NCBI RefSeq assembly: GCF_003284895.1
Contig: NZ_QMDV01000004.1
Coordinates: forward strand, 2,501 to 66,500
DNA: 64,000 nt
Origin: Pontibacter arcticus
Lineage (GTDB): Bacteria > Bacteroidota > Bacteroidia > Cytophagales > Hymenobacteraceae
Direction of reading: 5' to 3'
The stretch's first letter is position 1. Each line of letters begins with the position of its first letter. Below are positions 1 to 10,547 of this stretch, piece by piece. The notes beneath the pieces are model-generated. The model did no database searches, was not told the DNA's origin, and saw nothing but the letters and a program-made list of their open reading frames with translations. The translations under genes were made by a program, and so were the position numbers.

Positions 1-1900
<1,900 letters not shown>

Positions 1901-2015
1901 TCTCTATAAGCTTCGGCTTGAAGAATCCGGTTTACAACCGGCCCGCCTCTTCTTGCTCTCTCCCAAAAGTCAAATAACTTATGCCATTATGTGCAACCAA
2001 GACTGCACAACGATA

Positions 2016-2124
2016 ATGGTGGCTATGGCTCCGGTGTTCACCTCTTCCCATCCCGAACAGAGAAGTTAAGCCCGGATGCGCCGATGGTACTGCCTTCACA
2101 GGTGGGAGAGTAGGTGGCCGCCAA
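2016..2124 (+). rRNA. rrf: 5S ribosomal RNA
   Basis: About 109 nt. It contains the typical 5S core CCCATCCCGAACAGAGAAG followed by TTAAGCCC, and complementary ends (GGTGGCTATGG at the start, TAGGTGGCCGCC at the end). It lies about 115 nt after the 23S 3' end, as in a standard 16S-23S-5S operon. The exact ends are estimated from the terminal helix. Confidence 0.95.
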
Positions 2125-2131
2125 CCCCTTC

Positions 2132-2172
2132 AAATCCTCCCCGTTTACGCCACGTAGACGGGGAGGATTTTG
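2132..2172 (+). terminator. rRNA operon terminator
   Basis: A GC-rich inverted repeat (AATCCTCCCCGT ... ACGGGGAGGATT, stem about 12 bp) directly follows 5S and runs into TTTTGCTTT. This is a classic intrinsic terminator for the rRNA operon. Confidence 0.9.
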
Positions 2173-2230
2173 CTTTATAACAAACCTGATTTTTTTACTA
2201 TCCTACAAGCTTAAACTAATAAGAACTGCG

Positions 2231-2238
2231 TATCTTGG
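2231..2238 (+). promoter_or_regulatory. possible -7 element for the BatA-like gene
   Basis: TATCTTGG resembles the Bacteroidota -7 element TAnnTTTG (one mismatch) but lies only 4 bp before the ATG at 2242. A transcript from it would be leaderless or nearly so. No clear -33 TTTG is seen. Confidence 0.3.
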
Positions 2239-2241
2239 TTT

Positions 2242-4239
2242 ATGGCTTTTCTTTATCCTGTATTCCTCTTTGCTTTAGCCGCTATCAGTGTACCGGTGGT
2301 ACTTCACCTGATCCAATTGCGGAAAACCAAAAAAATTGTTTTTAGCAATGTTAAGTTTATTCAGCAATCTAAGAATATTACAGCCAGCCAGCGAAATATT
2401 AAGGAATGGTTGATTCTTATTTGTAGAATATTATTTATCACATTCCTGGTATTGGCTTTCTCGCAGCCATTTATTCCGGCAAATACCGGCTTGAATGCTG
2501 ATACCCGAGATGTAAAGCTGGTTCTTGATACCAGTTATAGTATGCAGCAAACAAAGGCGGATAATGATCTGACTTTACTAGAAACCGGAAAAGAGTTAGC
2601 CAGTTCTATCATTAATTTGTTTCCGTCTCAAACATACTTTTCTGTTTTCCTTAACAATTCTGTTAAAGACCAACTACAGAAAGAAGAAGCTATTACGCAA
2701 ATTGAAGAGTTGTCTTTTGTAGGTAATACTTTCCCATCCTTTTTTAAAAATACAAAGCCTGATTCGCATCTTTTTTTTATATCTGATTTTCAGAAAAGCA
2801 GTTTCAAACTTTCTTCGTTGAATTCAGCAGATTCTAGTGCACAAATCCACTTGGTGCCTTTGGAAAGTGGGGCCAAACACAATATAGTGATTGACTCCGT
2901 TTTTCTGGAAGATGAGTTTTTAAGAGCTGAGGTAGAAAATAAGTTACATATTTTACTGCGAAATACAGGTAATAATGACGTGGAAGATATTCCTGTTAAG
3001 TTCTTTATAGGAAAAGAACAAGCGGCTGTTTTAAGCATAGACATTCCTGCTCAGCAAAAGAAAGAAGCAGTTATCAACTTTAGGTTCAGTAAAGCCAACT
3101 CGCAGCAAGCATCTATCAGTATAGAGGATTACCCGGTAACGTTTGATAATACTTACTTTTTCAATCTCTCGCCTTCCAATCCTATTTCCATAGTAAGTAT
3201 TGAGGATAGCAGATCTACTGCTTTAAGTGATTTATATAAAACCGAGCCGCTTTTTAGATTTACTACTTATACTTCTGAGCAGGTAGATTATAGCCAGGTT
3301 ATACTTGCCGATATCATTATATTAAAGGGTGTTAGTTCGCTTTCTACTGGCGTAGCTGCGATGGTTGCTAATTTTGTAAAGGAGGGCGGGACAGTAGTTG
3401 TTATTCCGCCGGCCGGTACGAAAGCAGAAGGATATACTTCCTTTTTCCAGAATTTGAATATTGCTGCTACGTTGCAAGCTGCTAATTCGCAAAGTATAAA
3501 AACGAATCTGCTGGCTCCGGATCCTGCTAACATTTTTTTTAAGAGCGTATTCTCTAATTTCGATCCTAAAATGCAAATGCCGGAAGCTGTCCGGTCCGCA
3601 TCTTGGTCCAGAGCTTCAGAAGATATTTTAAAGTATAGAGGTGGTTCGGCTTTTTTGTCTCGTTTTGATAGGGGAAATGGCCAGGTATACTTGATGGCTG
3701 CGCCTTTGGAGCAGGAACTGAACTCGCTCGTGAACCATGCTTTTTTTGTTCCGCTGTTTTACAAAATGGCTTTATCCAGTTACAAGCAGGAGCAACAGTT
3801 GGCTTATATGTTAGGCCTAAACACAATTTCGATTCCAGTTAATGTATCTGCTAAAAAAGAAGGGATCTTCAAAATCAAAAAAGATTCTGTCGAATTTATA
3901 CCGGAGCAACAGTTGCGCGGGGGCAAGTTATACTTCACTATTCCGGAGGCAATAGAACAGGCCGGGTTTTATACGTTGACACACCAGGATTCCGTGGTCT
4001 CAAATTTAGCTTTTAATTACGACAGAGCCGAATCAGAACTGGCACAATATACCCCTGATGAACTTCGTGCGATGCTGGGAGAAAAGTATAAAAACATACA
4101 GGTATATGATTACAGCGACAACTTCACAGTAAAAGGAGAATTTGAAAAACGATATTTTGGTGTTAAGCTTTGGAAATATTGCCTAATATTGTGTCTGTTC
4201 TTCCTGATGGCAGAAATAGCACTTATTAGAATCTTGTAA
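2242..4239 (+). CDS. BatA-domain membrane protein (aerotolerance-regulator N-terminal type)
   Basis: 665 residues. Residues 1-80 match the BatA/aerotolerance N-terminal domain: a membrane segment near residues 4-22 beginning FLYPVFLFALAAISVPVVLH, a basic stretch (QLRKTKKI), then a second membrane segment around 57-75 ending FSQPF. A von Willebrand-A-like region follows, with DTSYSMQ at about 97-103 (a D-x-S-x-S-type motif with Thr in place of the first Ser). The C-terminus has a further membrane segment. The family is large and Bacteroidota-specific and its precise role is not established. The middle region (about 330-460) may adopt a glutamine-amidotransferase-like fold, as in related proteins, but this is inference. 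The gene is followed after 1 nt by the dihydroorotase-like gene, so the two are probably co-transcribed, an arrangement familiar from Cytophagales. Confidence 0.85.
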   Translation: MAFLYPVFLFALAAISVPVVLHLIQLRKTKKIVFSNVKFIQQSKNITASQRNIKEWLILICRILFITFLVLAFSQPFIPANTGLNADTRDVKLVLDTSYSMQQTKADNDLTLLETGKELASSIINLFPSQTYFSVFLNNSVKDQLQKEEAITQIEELSFVGNTFPSFFKNTKPDSHLFFISDFQKSSFKLSSLNSADSSAQIHLVPLESGAKHNIVIDSVFLEDEFLRAEVENKLHILLRNTGNNDVEDIPVKFFIGKEQAAVLSIDIPAQQKKEAVINFRFSKANSQQASISIEDYPVTFDNTYFFNLSPSNPISIVSIEDSRSTALSDLYKTEPLFRFTTYTSEQVDYSQVILADIIILKGVSSLSTGVAAMVANFVKEGGTVVVIPPAGTKAEGYTSFFQNLNIAATLQAANSQSIKTNLLAPDPANIFFKSVFSNFDPKMQMPEAVRSASWSRASEDILKYRGGSAFLSRFDRGNGQVYLMAAPLEQELNSLVNHAFFVPLFYKMALSSYKQEQQLAYMLGLNTISIPVNVSAKKEGIFKIKKDSVEFIPEQQLRGGKLYFTIPEAIEQAGFYTLTHQDSVVSNLAFNYDRAESELAQYTPDELRAMLGEKYKNIQVYDYSDNFTVKGEFEKRYFGVKLWKYCLILCLFFLMAEIALIRIL

Positions 4240-4240
4240 T

Positions 4241-5512
4241 ATGAACCTACTCCTGCGGGCAGCCACCATCTACGACCCACAATCGGCTTACCATTTACAG
4301 AAACAAAACATCCTGATTGAAAAGGGAATCATCACGTATATTGGCCCTGATGACAAAGAGGCTGATAAAGTTGTTGAGTTGGAAGGGCTTTGTGTTTCGA
4401 CGGGTTGGGTAGATATGAATGCTTTTACAGGTGAGCCAGGCCTGGAGCATCGCGAAGACCTGCAATCATTAGCAGCTGCTGCAGCAAGAGGTGGCTTTAC
4501 AGAAGTGGTTTGTTTTCCGAATACGGCGCCAGTTGTTCAGAGTAAAGGGAGTATCCATTTTATAAAGCATGGCGCTTTAGGTTTGCCTGTAACATTACAC
4601 CCCACGGCAACTGTTACCACAGATGCGCAGGGCAAAGACCTCACCGAAATGATTGACCTGCACCATGCAGGCGCAGTTGCTTTTACAGATGGCACCAACC
4701 CCTTGCAAGGAGCAGATGTATTGATAAAAGCGTTGCAGTATTTGCAATTATTTAATGGCCTGTTGCTGAACAGGCCCGATCATAGCCGTTTAAGCGAACA
4801 CGGCCAAATGCACGAAGGCCAGGCAAGTACAAGACTCGGTATGAAAGGGATACCGGCCATTGCCGAAGAAGTTATGGTAACCCGCGATTTACAGATCTTA
4901 TCCTACACAGGAGGCAAGCTTCATTTCTCGCTTGTATCTACTGCGGCATCCATAGAAGCTATCCGGAAAGCCAAGCAAGCCGGGCTACAGGTAACCTGCG
5001 ATGTGGCCAGTTATCAGGCTGCCTTTACCGACGAAACCATACTTCCATTCGATACCAATTACAAAGTGCTACCACCTTTCAGAAGCGAAATCGATGTAGA
5101 GGCTATTAAGCAAGGGCTGTTGGATAATACGATCGATGCACTCGTATCAGCGCACCAGCCACACGATACCGAAGCTAAAAAGCTGGAATTTGATCTGGCT
5201 GATTTCGGTATTATCAACCTGGAAACGGCTTTTGCAGTCGCGATTACTAATTTAACCGATGCGCTGAGTTTAGAGCAGATCATTGAGAAATTTACATCCG
5301 GCCCGCGCCGCATACTTGGTTTAGCGCAACCAAAAATAGAAACCGGCCAGGTTGCCAATTTAACACTCTTCCATCCTAACCTTACCTGGACGCCTACGGA
5401 AGAAGAAACTGCTTCTAAATCAAGAAATTCGCCATTTTACGGTAAGCCCCTGACAGGCAAAGTAATCGGTACCTTTCATAAGCAACAATTAGTGCTCAGC
5501 CATACTTTTTAA
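4241..5512 (+). CDS. dihydroorotase-like protein, probable pseudoenzyme (PyrC')
   Basis: 423 residues, full length for class I dihydroorotase (the zinc amidohydrolase converting carbamoyl-aspartate to dihydroorotate). The fold-level landmarks are all present: G55-W-V-D-M, EPG at 65-67, GGFTEVVCFPNT at 84-95, VLPPFRSEID near 276-285 and the GIINLET segment. The metal and catalytic residues are not. The family H-x-H after the first beta strand reads N60-A61-F62. The 'DHCED' segment reads NRPDH. The 'QHVST' histidine is lost (FSLVST). The 'TDHAPH' motif is SAHQPH, with Ala304 replacing the catalytic Asp. Such inactive PyrC paralogues are known as non-catalytic partners of aspartate carbamoyltransferase in pseudomonads, so a structural or regulatory role is plausible. 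It overlaps no neighbour and lies 1 nt after the BatA-like gene. Confidence 0.85.
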   Translation: MNLLLRAATIYDPQSAYHLQKQNILIEKGIITYIGPDDKEADKVVELEGLCVSTGWVDMNAFTGEPGLEHREDLQSLAAAAARGGFTEVVCFPNTAPVVQSKGSIHFIKHGALGLPVTLHPTATVTTDAQGKDLTEMIDLHHAGAVAFTDGTNPLQGADVLIKALQYLQLFNGLLLNRPDHSRLSEHGQMHEGQASTRLGMKGIPAIAEEVMVTRDLQILSYTGGKLHFSLVSTAASIEAIRKAKQAGLQVTCDVASYQAAFTDETILPFDTNYKVLPPFRSEIDVEAIKQGLLDNTIDALVSAHQPHDTEAKKLEFDLADFGIINLETAFAVAITNLTDALSLEQIIEKFTSGPRRILGLAQPKIETGQVANLTLFHPNLTWTPTEEETASKSRNSPFYGKPLTGKVIGTFHKQQLVLSHTF

Positions 5513-5570
5513 TATATTTTATACTATATTAGCTGTATGTTGGCAGCAACACTTAAAAGTAAATTTCTTT

Positions 5571-6080
5571 ATGTTTAACCAAAGTATAGTGAGAGTAGGG
5601 GTGCGTTACGGCGTACTTGGTGGGTTGGCGTGTTTTGTCATTATGCTGCTGTTATACTTTCTGGGCGCTAATCCGTTTGGTGATCTGGGCCGCTGGAGTT
5701 ACGTGCCGCTGCCTGTTTTTATCTTTCTGGCGATCCGCTATTTTAAGAAGTTTGATGAAGCTGAATTAGGCTTTGGTAAAGGATTCCGGGTGGGCCTTTC
5801 GGTTGCATTTTACGCCGCATTGTGTGCCTCGTTGCTGGTTTTTCTGCTCATCTACATCGTTGGACCGGAAATATTACAAACGCACATTGCCGAAACCAAA
5901 GCTTTGTTAGCCGAAACAGAAGCTGAACAGATAAGATTATTAGGTGCCAAAGTATATAACGAGGCCGTGGCTGCACTGGAGTCTACTACACCCACCATGC
6001 AAGCCGCAGACGATTTTGTGAGAAGGATTTTTGTAGGAGGTGTATTTTCGTTAGTTGCTGCCGTTTTTTTTCGTAAATAG
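5571..6080 (+). CDS. DUF4199-type membrane protein
   Basis: 169 residues with four predicted membrane segments (about 11-30, 42-57, 76-99 and 147-166) and a charged extracytoplasmic loop between segments 3 and 4 rich in Ala, Glu and Thr. Layout and length fit the DUF4199 family of unknown function. The next gene is a second family member, and both precede a glycosyltransferase. The same neighbourhood (dihydroorotase-like, DUF4199, DUF4199, GT2) recurs in Cytophagales, from general knowledge. The function cannot be stated; a role in envelope assembly is only suggested by the neighbours. Confidence 0.75.
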   Translation: MFNQSIVRVGVRYGVLGGLACFVIMLLLYFLGANPFGDLGRWSYVPLPVFIFLAIRYFKKFDEAELGFGKGFRVGLSVAFYAALCASLLVFLLIYIVGPEILQTHIAETKALLAETEAEQIRLLGAKVYNEAVAALESTTPTMQAADDFVRRIFVGGVFSLVAAVFFRK

Positions 6081-6108
6081 TACAACTTAACCTTAAAACA
6101 TAAAAACT

Positions 6109-6633
6109 ATGAATGAAACCCAGACCCAGCCTTCTGTAATGTCTGTTGCCCTGAAGTATGGTGGCATTGCAGGCCTGATCATTATTGTCTACACCCTGAT
6201 TCTGTTAGTAGTTGATTTGTCTTCTAACCAATGGTTAATGAGCGTAGGGTATCTTATTCTGATTGCTCTGATCGTACTGGCTATGAAAGCTTATAAAGAA
6301 TCAAATTATGGCTATATGTCTTATGGGCAGGGATTGGGCATAGGCACAGTTGTTTCCGCAGTAGCCGGTTTATTAGGCGGAATTTTTATGTGGATTTATA
6401 CTTCGTTTATAGATACTGCTTACATGGCTAACATGATGGAAAAGCAGATCATGGAGTTAGAAAACCAAGGCATGAGTGATGAACAGATTGATGCTGCTAT
6501 GTCGATGGCTTCAAGTTTCCAGGGGCCGGGTATGATGGTTATCGGTTCTCTGATCGGATACATTATCGTTGGTTTCCTGCTTTCTCTTATCATTTCGGCT
6601 ATCATGAAAAACAGCCGCCCCCAGTTCGAATAA
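6109..6633 (+). CDS. DUF4199 domain-containing membrane protein
   Basis: 174 residues with four membrane segments (about 16-35, 42-58, 76-98 and 142-165). The Met-rich hydrophilic loop at about 105-135 (MEKQIMELENQGMSDEQIDA) is characteristic of DUF4199 proteins. It is a tandem paralogue of the preceding gene and lies 6 nt before the GT2 gene, so it is very probably in the same operon. The function is unknown. Confidence 0.8.
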   Translation: MNETQTQPSVMSVALKYGGIAGLIIIVYTLILLVVDLSSNQWLMSVGYLILIALIVLAMKAYKESNYGYMSYGQGLGIGTVVSAVAGLLGGIFMWIYTSFIDTAYMANMMEKQIMELENQGMSDEQIDAAMSMASSFQGPGMMVIGSLIGYIIVGFLLSLIISAIMKNSRPQFE

Positions 6634-6639
6634 CCTTAC

Positions 6640-7614
6640 ATGGAATACCCTTTTGATATATCGGTAGTTGTTCCGCTTTTTAACGAAGAAGAATCGCTGC
6701 CGGAACTCGTGCGCTGGATAAAGCGTGTTATGCACGCGCACGGGTTTTCTTATGAAATTATCCTGGTGGATGATGGTAGCACAGACCGCTCCTGGGAAGT
6801 AGTACATGATCTGAGCGCGGAAGACAACGCTGTAAAAGGCATCAGTTTTAACCGCAATTACGGCAAATCTGCCGCCCTGAACGAAGGCTTTAAGCGTTGC
6901 GCCGGCGAAGTGGTGATTACCATGGATGCCGACCTGCAGGACAGCCCCGACGAGATTCCGGCACTTTACGATATCATCAAAAATCAGAAGTATGATATGG
7001 TATCGGGCTGGAAGAAAAAACGCTTCGATCCGCTCAGCAAAACAATTCCTACCAAACTTTTTAATGCGGCCACGCGCAAATTATCAGGTATCCAACTCCA
7101 TGATTTTAATTGTGGCCTGAAAGCTTACCGCCAACTTGTAGTTAAAAGTATAGAAGTGCACGGCGAAATGCACCGCTACATACCTGTTATTGCAAAATGG
7201 CACGGCTTTACGCGCATTACCGAGCGTGTGGTACAGCATCAGGAACGAAAGTATGGCACCACCAAATTTGGCCTAGAGCGCTTCGTGTACGGTTTCCTTG
7301 ATCTGCTTTCGATTACGTTTGTTTCGAGGTTTAAAAAGCGACCGATGCACTTTTTCGGAAGTCTAGGCACGCTCATGTTCCTGGTTGGTTTGGGCATAAC
7401 TTTCTGGCTGATCATGCAAAAAATATTCAGGTTGTATTCGGATGGGCGCGTGCGCGATGTGGTAGACCAGCCTTTGTTTTACTTGTCATTGGTGGCGGTT
7501 ATACTTGGGGTGCAGCTGTTCCTGGCGGGTTTCCTTGCCGAAATGATTTCCATGTCATCAGCTAAACGAAACGAGTACCTGATCAAAGATAAAACTGGCG
7601 CTATCCGTAAATAA
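6640..7614 (+). CDS. family 2 glycosyltransferase (GtrB/dolichol-phosphate-sugar synthase-like)
   Basis: 324 residues. The N-terminal GT-A domain begins SVVVPLFNEEESLPELV and continues with LVDDGSTDRSW (nucleotide-binding Asp residues) and the metal-binding MDADLQD at about 98-104, followed by DFNCGLKAYR. Two C-terminal membrane segments (about 243-265 and 285-308) match the GtrB/undecaprenyl-phosphate glycosyltransferase subgroup. It probably transfers a sugar from a nucleotide donor to a polyprenyl phosphate at the inner membrane. The stop codon overlaps the next start by 1 nt (TAATG), indicating translational coupling with the following glycosyltransferase. Donor and acceptor are unknown. 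Confidence 0.88.
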   Translation: MEYPFDISVVVPLFNEEESLPELVRWIKRVMHAHGFSYEIILVDDGSTDRSWEVVHDLSAEDNAVKGISFNRNYGKSAALNEGFKRCAGEVVITMDADLQDSPDEIPALYDIIKNQKYDMVSGWKKKRFDPLSKTIPTKLFNAATRKLSGIQLHDFNCGLKAYRQLVVKSIEVHGEMHRYIPVIAKWHGFTRITERVVQHQERKYGTTKFGLERFVYGFLDLLSITFVSRFKKRPMHFFGSLGTLMFLVGLGITFWLIMQKIFRLYSDGRVRDVVDQPLFYLSLVAVILGVQLFLAGFLAEMISMSSAKRNEYLIKDKTGAIRK

Positions 7615-8765
7615 TGGCAGCAAAGCGCGTTATAATAGTAGGCCCGGCTTATCCGCTGCGAGGCGGTGGCATGGCTACGTTTAACGAGCGCCTGGCTTAT
7701 GCTTTACAGGAGGCAGGAAACGAAGTAGAAATCGTAACTTTCAGCCTGCAATACCCCGCTTTTCTTTTTCCAGGCAAAAGCCAGTATTCTGAGGAAGCCC
7801 CTCCGGAAGGATTAACCATTAAAGTGCTGATCAACTCCATCAACCCGATCAGCTGGTGGCGCGCCGGTAACTACATCCGGAAACAAAAACCTGATCTGGT
7901 CATTTTCCGGTATTGGCTTCCTTTTATGGCACCATGCCTGGGCACGATAGCCCGCATCATTCGCCGCAATAAGTATAGCCGTATTCTGGCCATCACGGAT
8001 AACGTAATTCCGCACGAAAAACGCCCCGGCGATACACCGCTTACCAGCTATTTCCTGCGCGCCTGCCACGGGTTTATAACAATGTCGCGGTCTGTGCAAC
8101 AGGATTTGTTACAGTTTGAACCCCGGAAGCCGAGTTTATACTTGCCACATCCGTTGTATGATAATTTCGGACAGCCCGAAACAAAAGCCGAAGCCTGCAC
8201 TGCTTTAGACCTGGATCCGAAGTATAACTACATCCTGTTTTTCGGGTTTATCCGGGCTTATAAAGGGTTGGACCTTTTACTCAGAGCGTTAGCTGAGCCT
8301 GTTTTAAAAGCCAACCCAAGTATAAAACTGATCATAGCCGGCGAATTTTACGAAGCTGCCGAGCCATATCTGGAGCTGATACAGGAACTTGACTTACAGG
8401 ATAAGCTTATACTGCGCACTAATTTTATTCCCAATTCCGAAGTCCGCCACTATTTTTGCGCCGGAGATTTGGTGGTACAGCCTTATAAACACGCTACCCA
8501 AAGCGGTGTAACCCAGATTGCCTATCATTTCGATAAGCCGATGGTCATAACCAACGTTGGTGGCTTAGCCGAACTTGTACCGGACGGTGAGGTAGGTTAT
8601 GTAGTTGCCCCGAACGCTGAAGCCATTGCAGGAGCTATAAACGATTTTTATACTTCAGGCCAGGCACAAGGTATGTCGCAGCACATCCAAAAGTATAAAG
8701 CGCGCTTTAGCTGGCCTGTTTTTGTGAAATCGGTTTGGGAGCTGGCGGCAAGTATAAAAGCATGA
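7614..8765 (+). CDS. glycosyltransferase family 4/1 (GT-B fold)
   Basis: 383 residues. The N-terminus VGPAYPLRGGGMATFNERLA has the glycine-rich loop of GT-B retaining glycosyltransferases. The C-terminal half contains a Rossmann segment (ILFFGFIRAYKGLDLLL) and the donor-site region VVQPYKHATQSGVTQIAYHF, where E-x7-E is replaced by a QPY...SGV version. The start overlaps the GT2 stop by 1 nt. Cytosolic, probably acting on a lipid-linked or surface glycan. The gene carries seven copies of AAGTATA/TATACTT (at 7971, 8137, 8220, 8318, 8649, 8691 and 8750), which is far more than chance. It ends the cluster; a strong terminator follows. Confidence 0.85.
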   Translation: MAAKRVIIVGPAYPLRGGGMATFNERLAYALQEAGNEVEIVTFSLQYPAFLFPGKSQYSEEAPPEGLTIKVLINSINPISWWRAGNYIRKQKPDLVIFRYWLPFMAPCLGTIARIIRRNKYSRILAITDNVIPHEKRPGDTPLTSYFLRACHGFITMSRSVQQDLLQFEPRKPSLYLPHPLYDNFGQPETKAEACTALDLDPKYNYILFFGFIRAYKGLDLLLRALAEPVLKANPSIKLIIAGEFYEAAEPYLELIQELDLQDKLILRTNFIPNSEVRHYFCAGDLVVQPYKHATQSGVTQIAYHFDKPMVITNVGGLAELVPDGEVGYVVAPNAEAIAGAINDFYTSGQAQGMSQHIQKYKARFSWPVFVKSVWELAASIKA

Positions 8766-8786
8766 GTTTAGGTAAGTGCCTTAACG

Positions 8787-8823
8787 AAAAAAGCCCGGCT
8801 GCTACTAACAACCGGGCTTTTTT
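8787..8823. terminator. bidirectional terminator between GT gene and purB
   Basis: AAAAAAGCCCGG and CCGGGCTTTTTT form a 12-bp stem with a 13-nt loop and T runs on both strands. It serves the convergent genes on either side. Confidence 0.9.
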
Positions 8824-8838
8824 ATAGTTTATACTTTG

Positions 8839-10191
8839 TTAGAGCAGATCTACGCCGGTATAGGTATAAGGCGTAATATTGGTTAACTCAGCCTTTACTG
8901 CATCCGAAACATCCAGAGTCTGAATAAAGTCGGCAATGGTTTTCGCTGTGATCTTATCGTTTTTGCGGGTAAGTGCTTTCAGGGCTTCGTAAGGTTGCGG
9001 ATAGCCTTCACGGCGCAGCACCGTCTGGATGCCTTCTGCCACTACAGCCCAGTTTTCTTCCAGATGATGGGTTAGAGCCGCCTCGTTCAGTTCAAGTTTT
9101 CCAATGCCTCGCTCCAACGATTTTAAAGCGATCAGGATATGCGCTAGCGGCACACCAACATTGCGTAGTACAGTCGAATCGGTCAGGTCGCGTTGCAGGC
9201 GCGAAATTGGCAGCTTGGCAGCAAGATGTTCTAATATGGCGTTGGCTATTCCTAAGTTACCTTCCGCGTTTTCAAAATCGATCGGATTCACTTTATGCGG
9301 CATCGCAGACGAGCCAACTTCGCCGGCTTTTATCTTTTGCTTGAAATAACCCATCGACACATACTGCCACACATCCCTCGAAAAGTCTATCAGAATAGTG
9401 TTCAGTCTCTTCAGGCCATCAAAGTAAGCAGCCAGGTTATCATAATGTTCAATTTGCGTAGTATACTGGCTGCGCTGCAAGCCAAGTGCGTTAGCTACAA
9501 ACTTATTCCCGAACTCAGGCCAGTTTATACTTGGATAGGCTACATGGTGCGCGTTAAAATTACCGGTAGCGCCACCAAACTTAGCCGAAAACGGAATTTG
9601 CTTTAAGAGCTCCAGTTGCACCTGTAAACGCTCCGCGAAAACCATGATCTCTTTGCCCAGGCGGGTTGGCGAAGCAGGCTGACCGTGCGTATGGGCCAGC
9701 ATCGGAATAGCTTTCCATTGCTGGGCAAGTTTCTCTAAAGTGGCGTGCAGGTTTCTGTAATTAGGCTGCAACACGCTTTCATCTGCCTCGCGTATCGAAA
9801 GCGGAATAGCCGTGTTATTCACATCCTGAGACGTAAGTCCGAAATGTATAAACTCTTTGTACTCACCTAAACCAAGCGCATCAAATCTTTCTTTCAGGAA
9901 ATACTCCACCGCTTTTACATCGTGGTTGGTCGTCTTTTCTGTTTCTTTGATTTCCAGGGCATCGGCTTCAGAAAAGTTCTGGTAAATGGCGCGCAGCTGC
10001 TGGAAAATATCCGTCGGAATGGCTTCTAATTGTGGCAACGGCTGCTCGCAAAGAGCGATAAAATATTCTACTTCTACCAATACACGGTAGCGTATCAGGC
10101 CAAACTCAGAAAAGTAACCCGCCAGTTCGGAAGTGTTGCGGCGGTAACGGCCATCAACTGGCGAAAGGGCAGTAAGTGTTGTCAGGTTCAT
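8839..10191 (-). CDS. purB: adenylosuccinate lyase
   Basis: 450 residues from the chosen start. It cleaves adenylosuccinate to AMP and SAICAR to AICAR in purine synthesis. The fumarase/lyase signature GSSAMPHKVNP is present, together with the catalytic region TSQDVNNTA and HTHGQPA. The start is taken at 10191 (MNLTTLTALSPVDGRY), which matches the usual beginning of the family. An in-frame ATG 66 nt further upstream would lie upstream of the promoter at 10214-10246 and is therefore rejected. It is a single gene with its own promoter and a shared bidirectional terminator. Confidence 0.96.
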   Translation of the reverse strand: MNLTTLTALSPVDGRYRRNTSELAGYFSEFGLIRYRVLVEVEYFIALCEQPLPQLEAIPTDIFQQLRAIYQNFSEADALEIKETEKTTNHDVKAVEYFLKERFDALGLGEYKEFIHFGLTSQDVNNTAIPLSIREADESVLQPNYRNLHATLEKLAQQWKAIPMLAHTHGQPASPTRLGKEIMVFAERLQVQLELLKQIPFSAKFGGATGNFNAHHVAYPSINWPEFGNKFVANALGLQRSQYTTQIEHYDNLAAYFDGLKRLNTILIDFSRDVWQYVSMGYFKQKIKAGEVGSSAMPHKVNPIDFENAEGNLGIANAILEHLAAKLPISRLQRDLTDSTVLRNVGVPLAHILIALKSLERGIGKLELNEAALTHHLEENWAVVAEGIQTVLRREGYPQPYEALKALTRKNDKITAKTIADFIQTLDVSDAVKAELTNITPYTYTGVDLL

Positions 10192-10213
10192 GCGGATGTA
10201 TCGTACGTAAGAC

Positions 10214-10246
10214 CAAAGATAAGCACGAAAGCATGAGTAAGCCAAA
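10214..10246 (-). promoter_or_regulatory. purB promoter (Bacteroidota -33/-7)
   Basis: On the minus strand TTTG (10246-10243) is separated by 21 bp from TATCTTTG (10221-10214), a perfect match to the Bacteroidota consensus TTTG / TAnnTTTG. The predicted transcript start is about 16 nt before the purB ATG at 10191. Confidence 0.8.
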
Positions 10247-10547
10247 AAGCAACGCATCAGGTTTACGGTTTCGGTTTAAATTTTTCCTTGTATTATACTT
10301 TGTAGATCTGGTGCTAACAGCGGCGTAAGTTGTTAGCCAATAGCCAGGTAACCGATTGTTTGGTATGATGGTTGAGGATAAGCTTCCTGAAAATAAATGT
10401 ATTATATCTTAAAAAAGCATTTAGCGTAGTAGGAAATTAATGTATCTAAAGATTTGGCGATGATTTACAGCTGTGTTTGTAACGATTATTAATACCATTC
10501 TTATTTTTTGATACTGAATCTTATTAGTTAATTCGCACCGGAATATT
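10247..10547. other. intergenic region between divergent purB and the GT51 fusion
   Basis: About 300 bp, becoming AT-rich towards the right. It holds an inverted repeat (GCTAAC ... GTTAGC, about 10312-10338) that could be an operator, and one TATACTT copy near 10295. I see no gene and no clear promoter for the plus-strand gene. Confidence 0.4.

Noticed and set aside
10192-10257. N-terminal extension of purB
   Set aside because: The extension overlaps a near-perfect promoter (10214-10246) and is not family-like; the start at 10191 gives the normal N-terminus.
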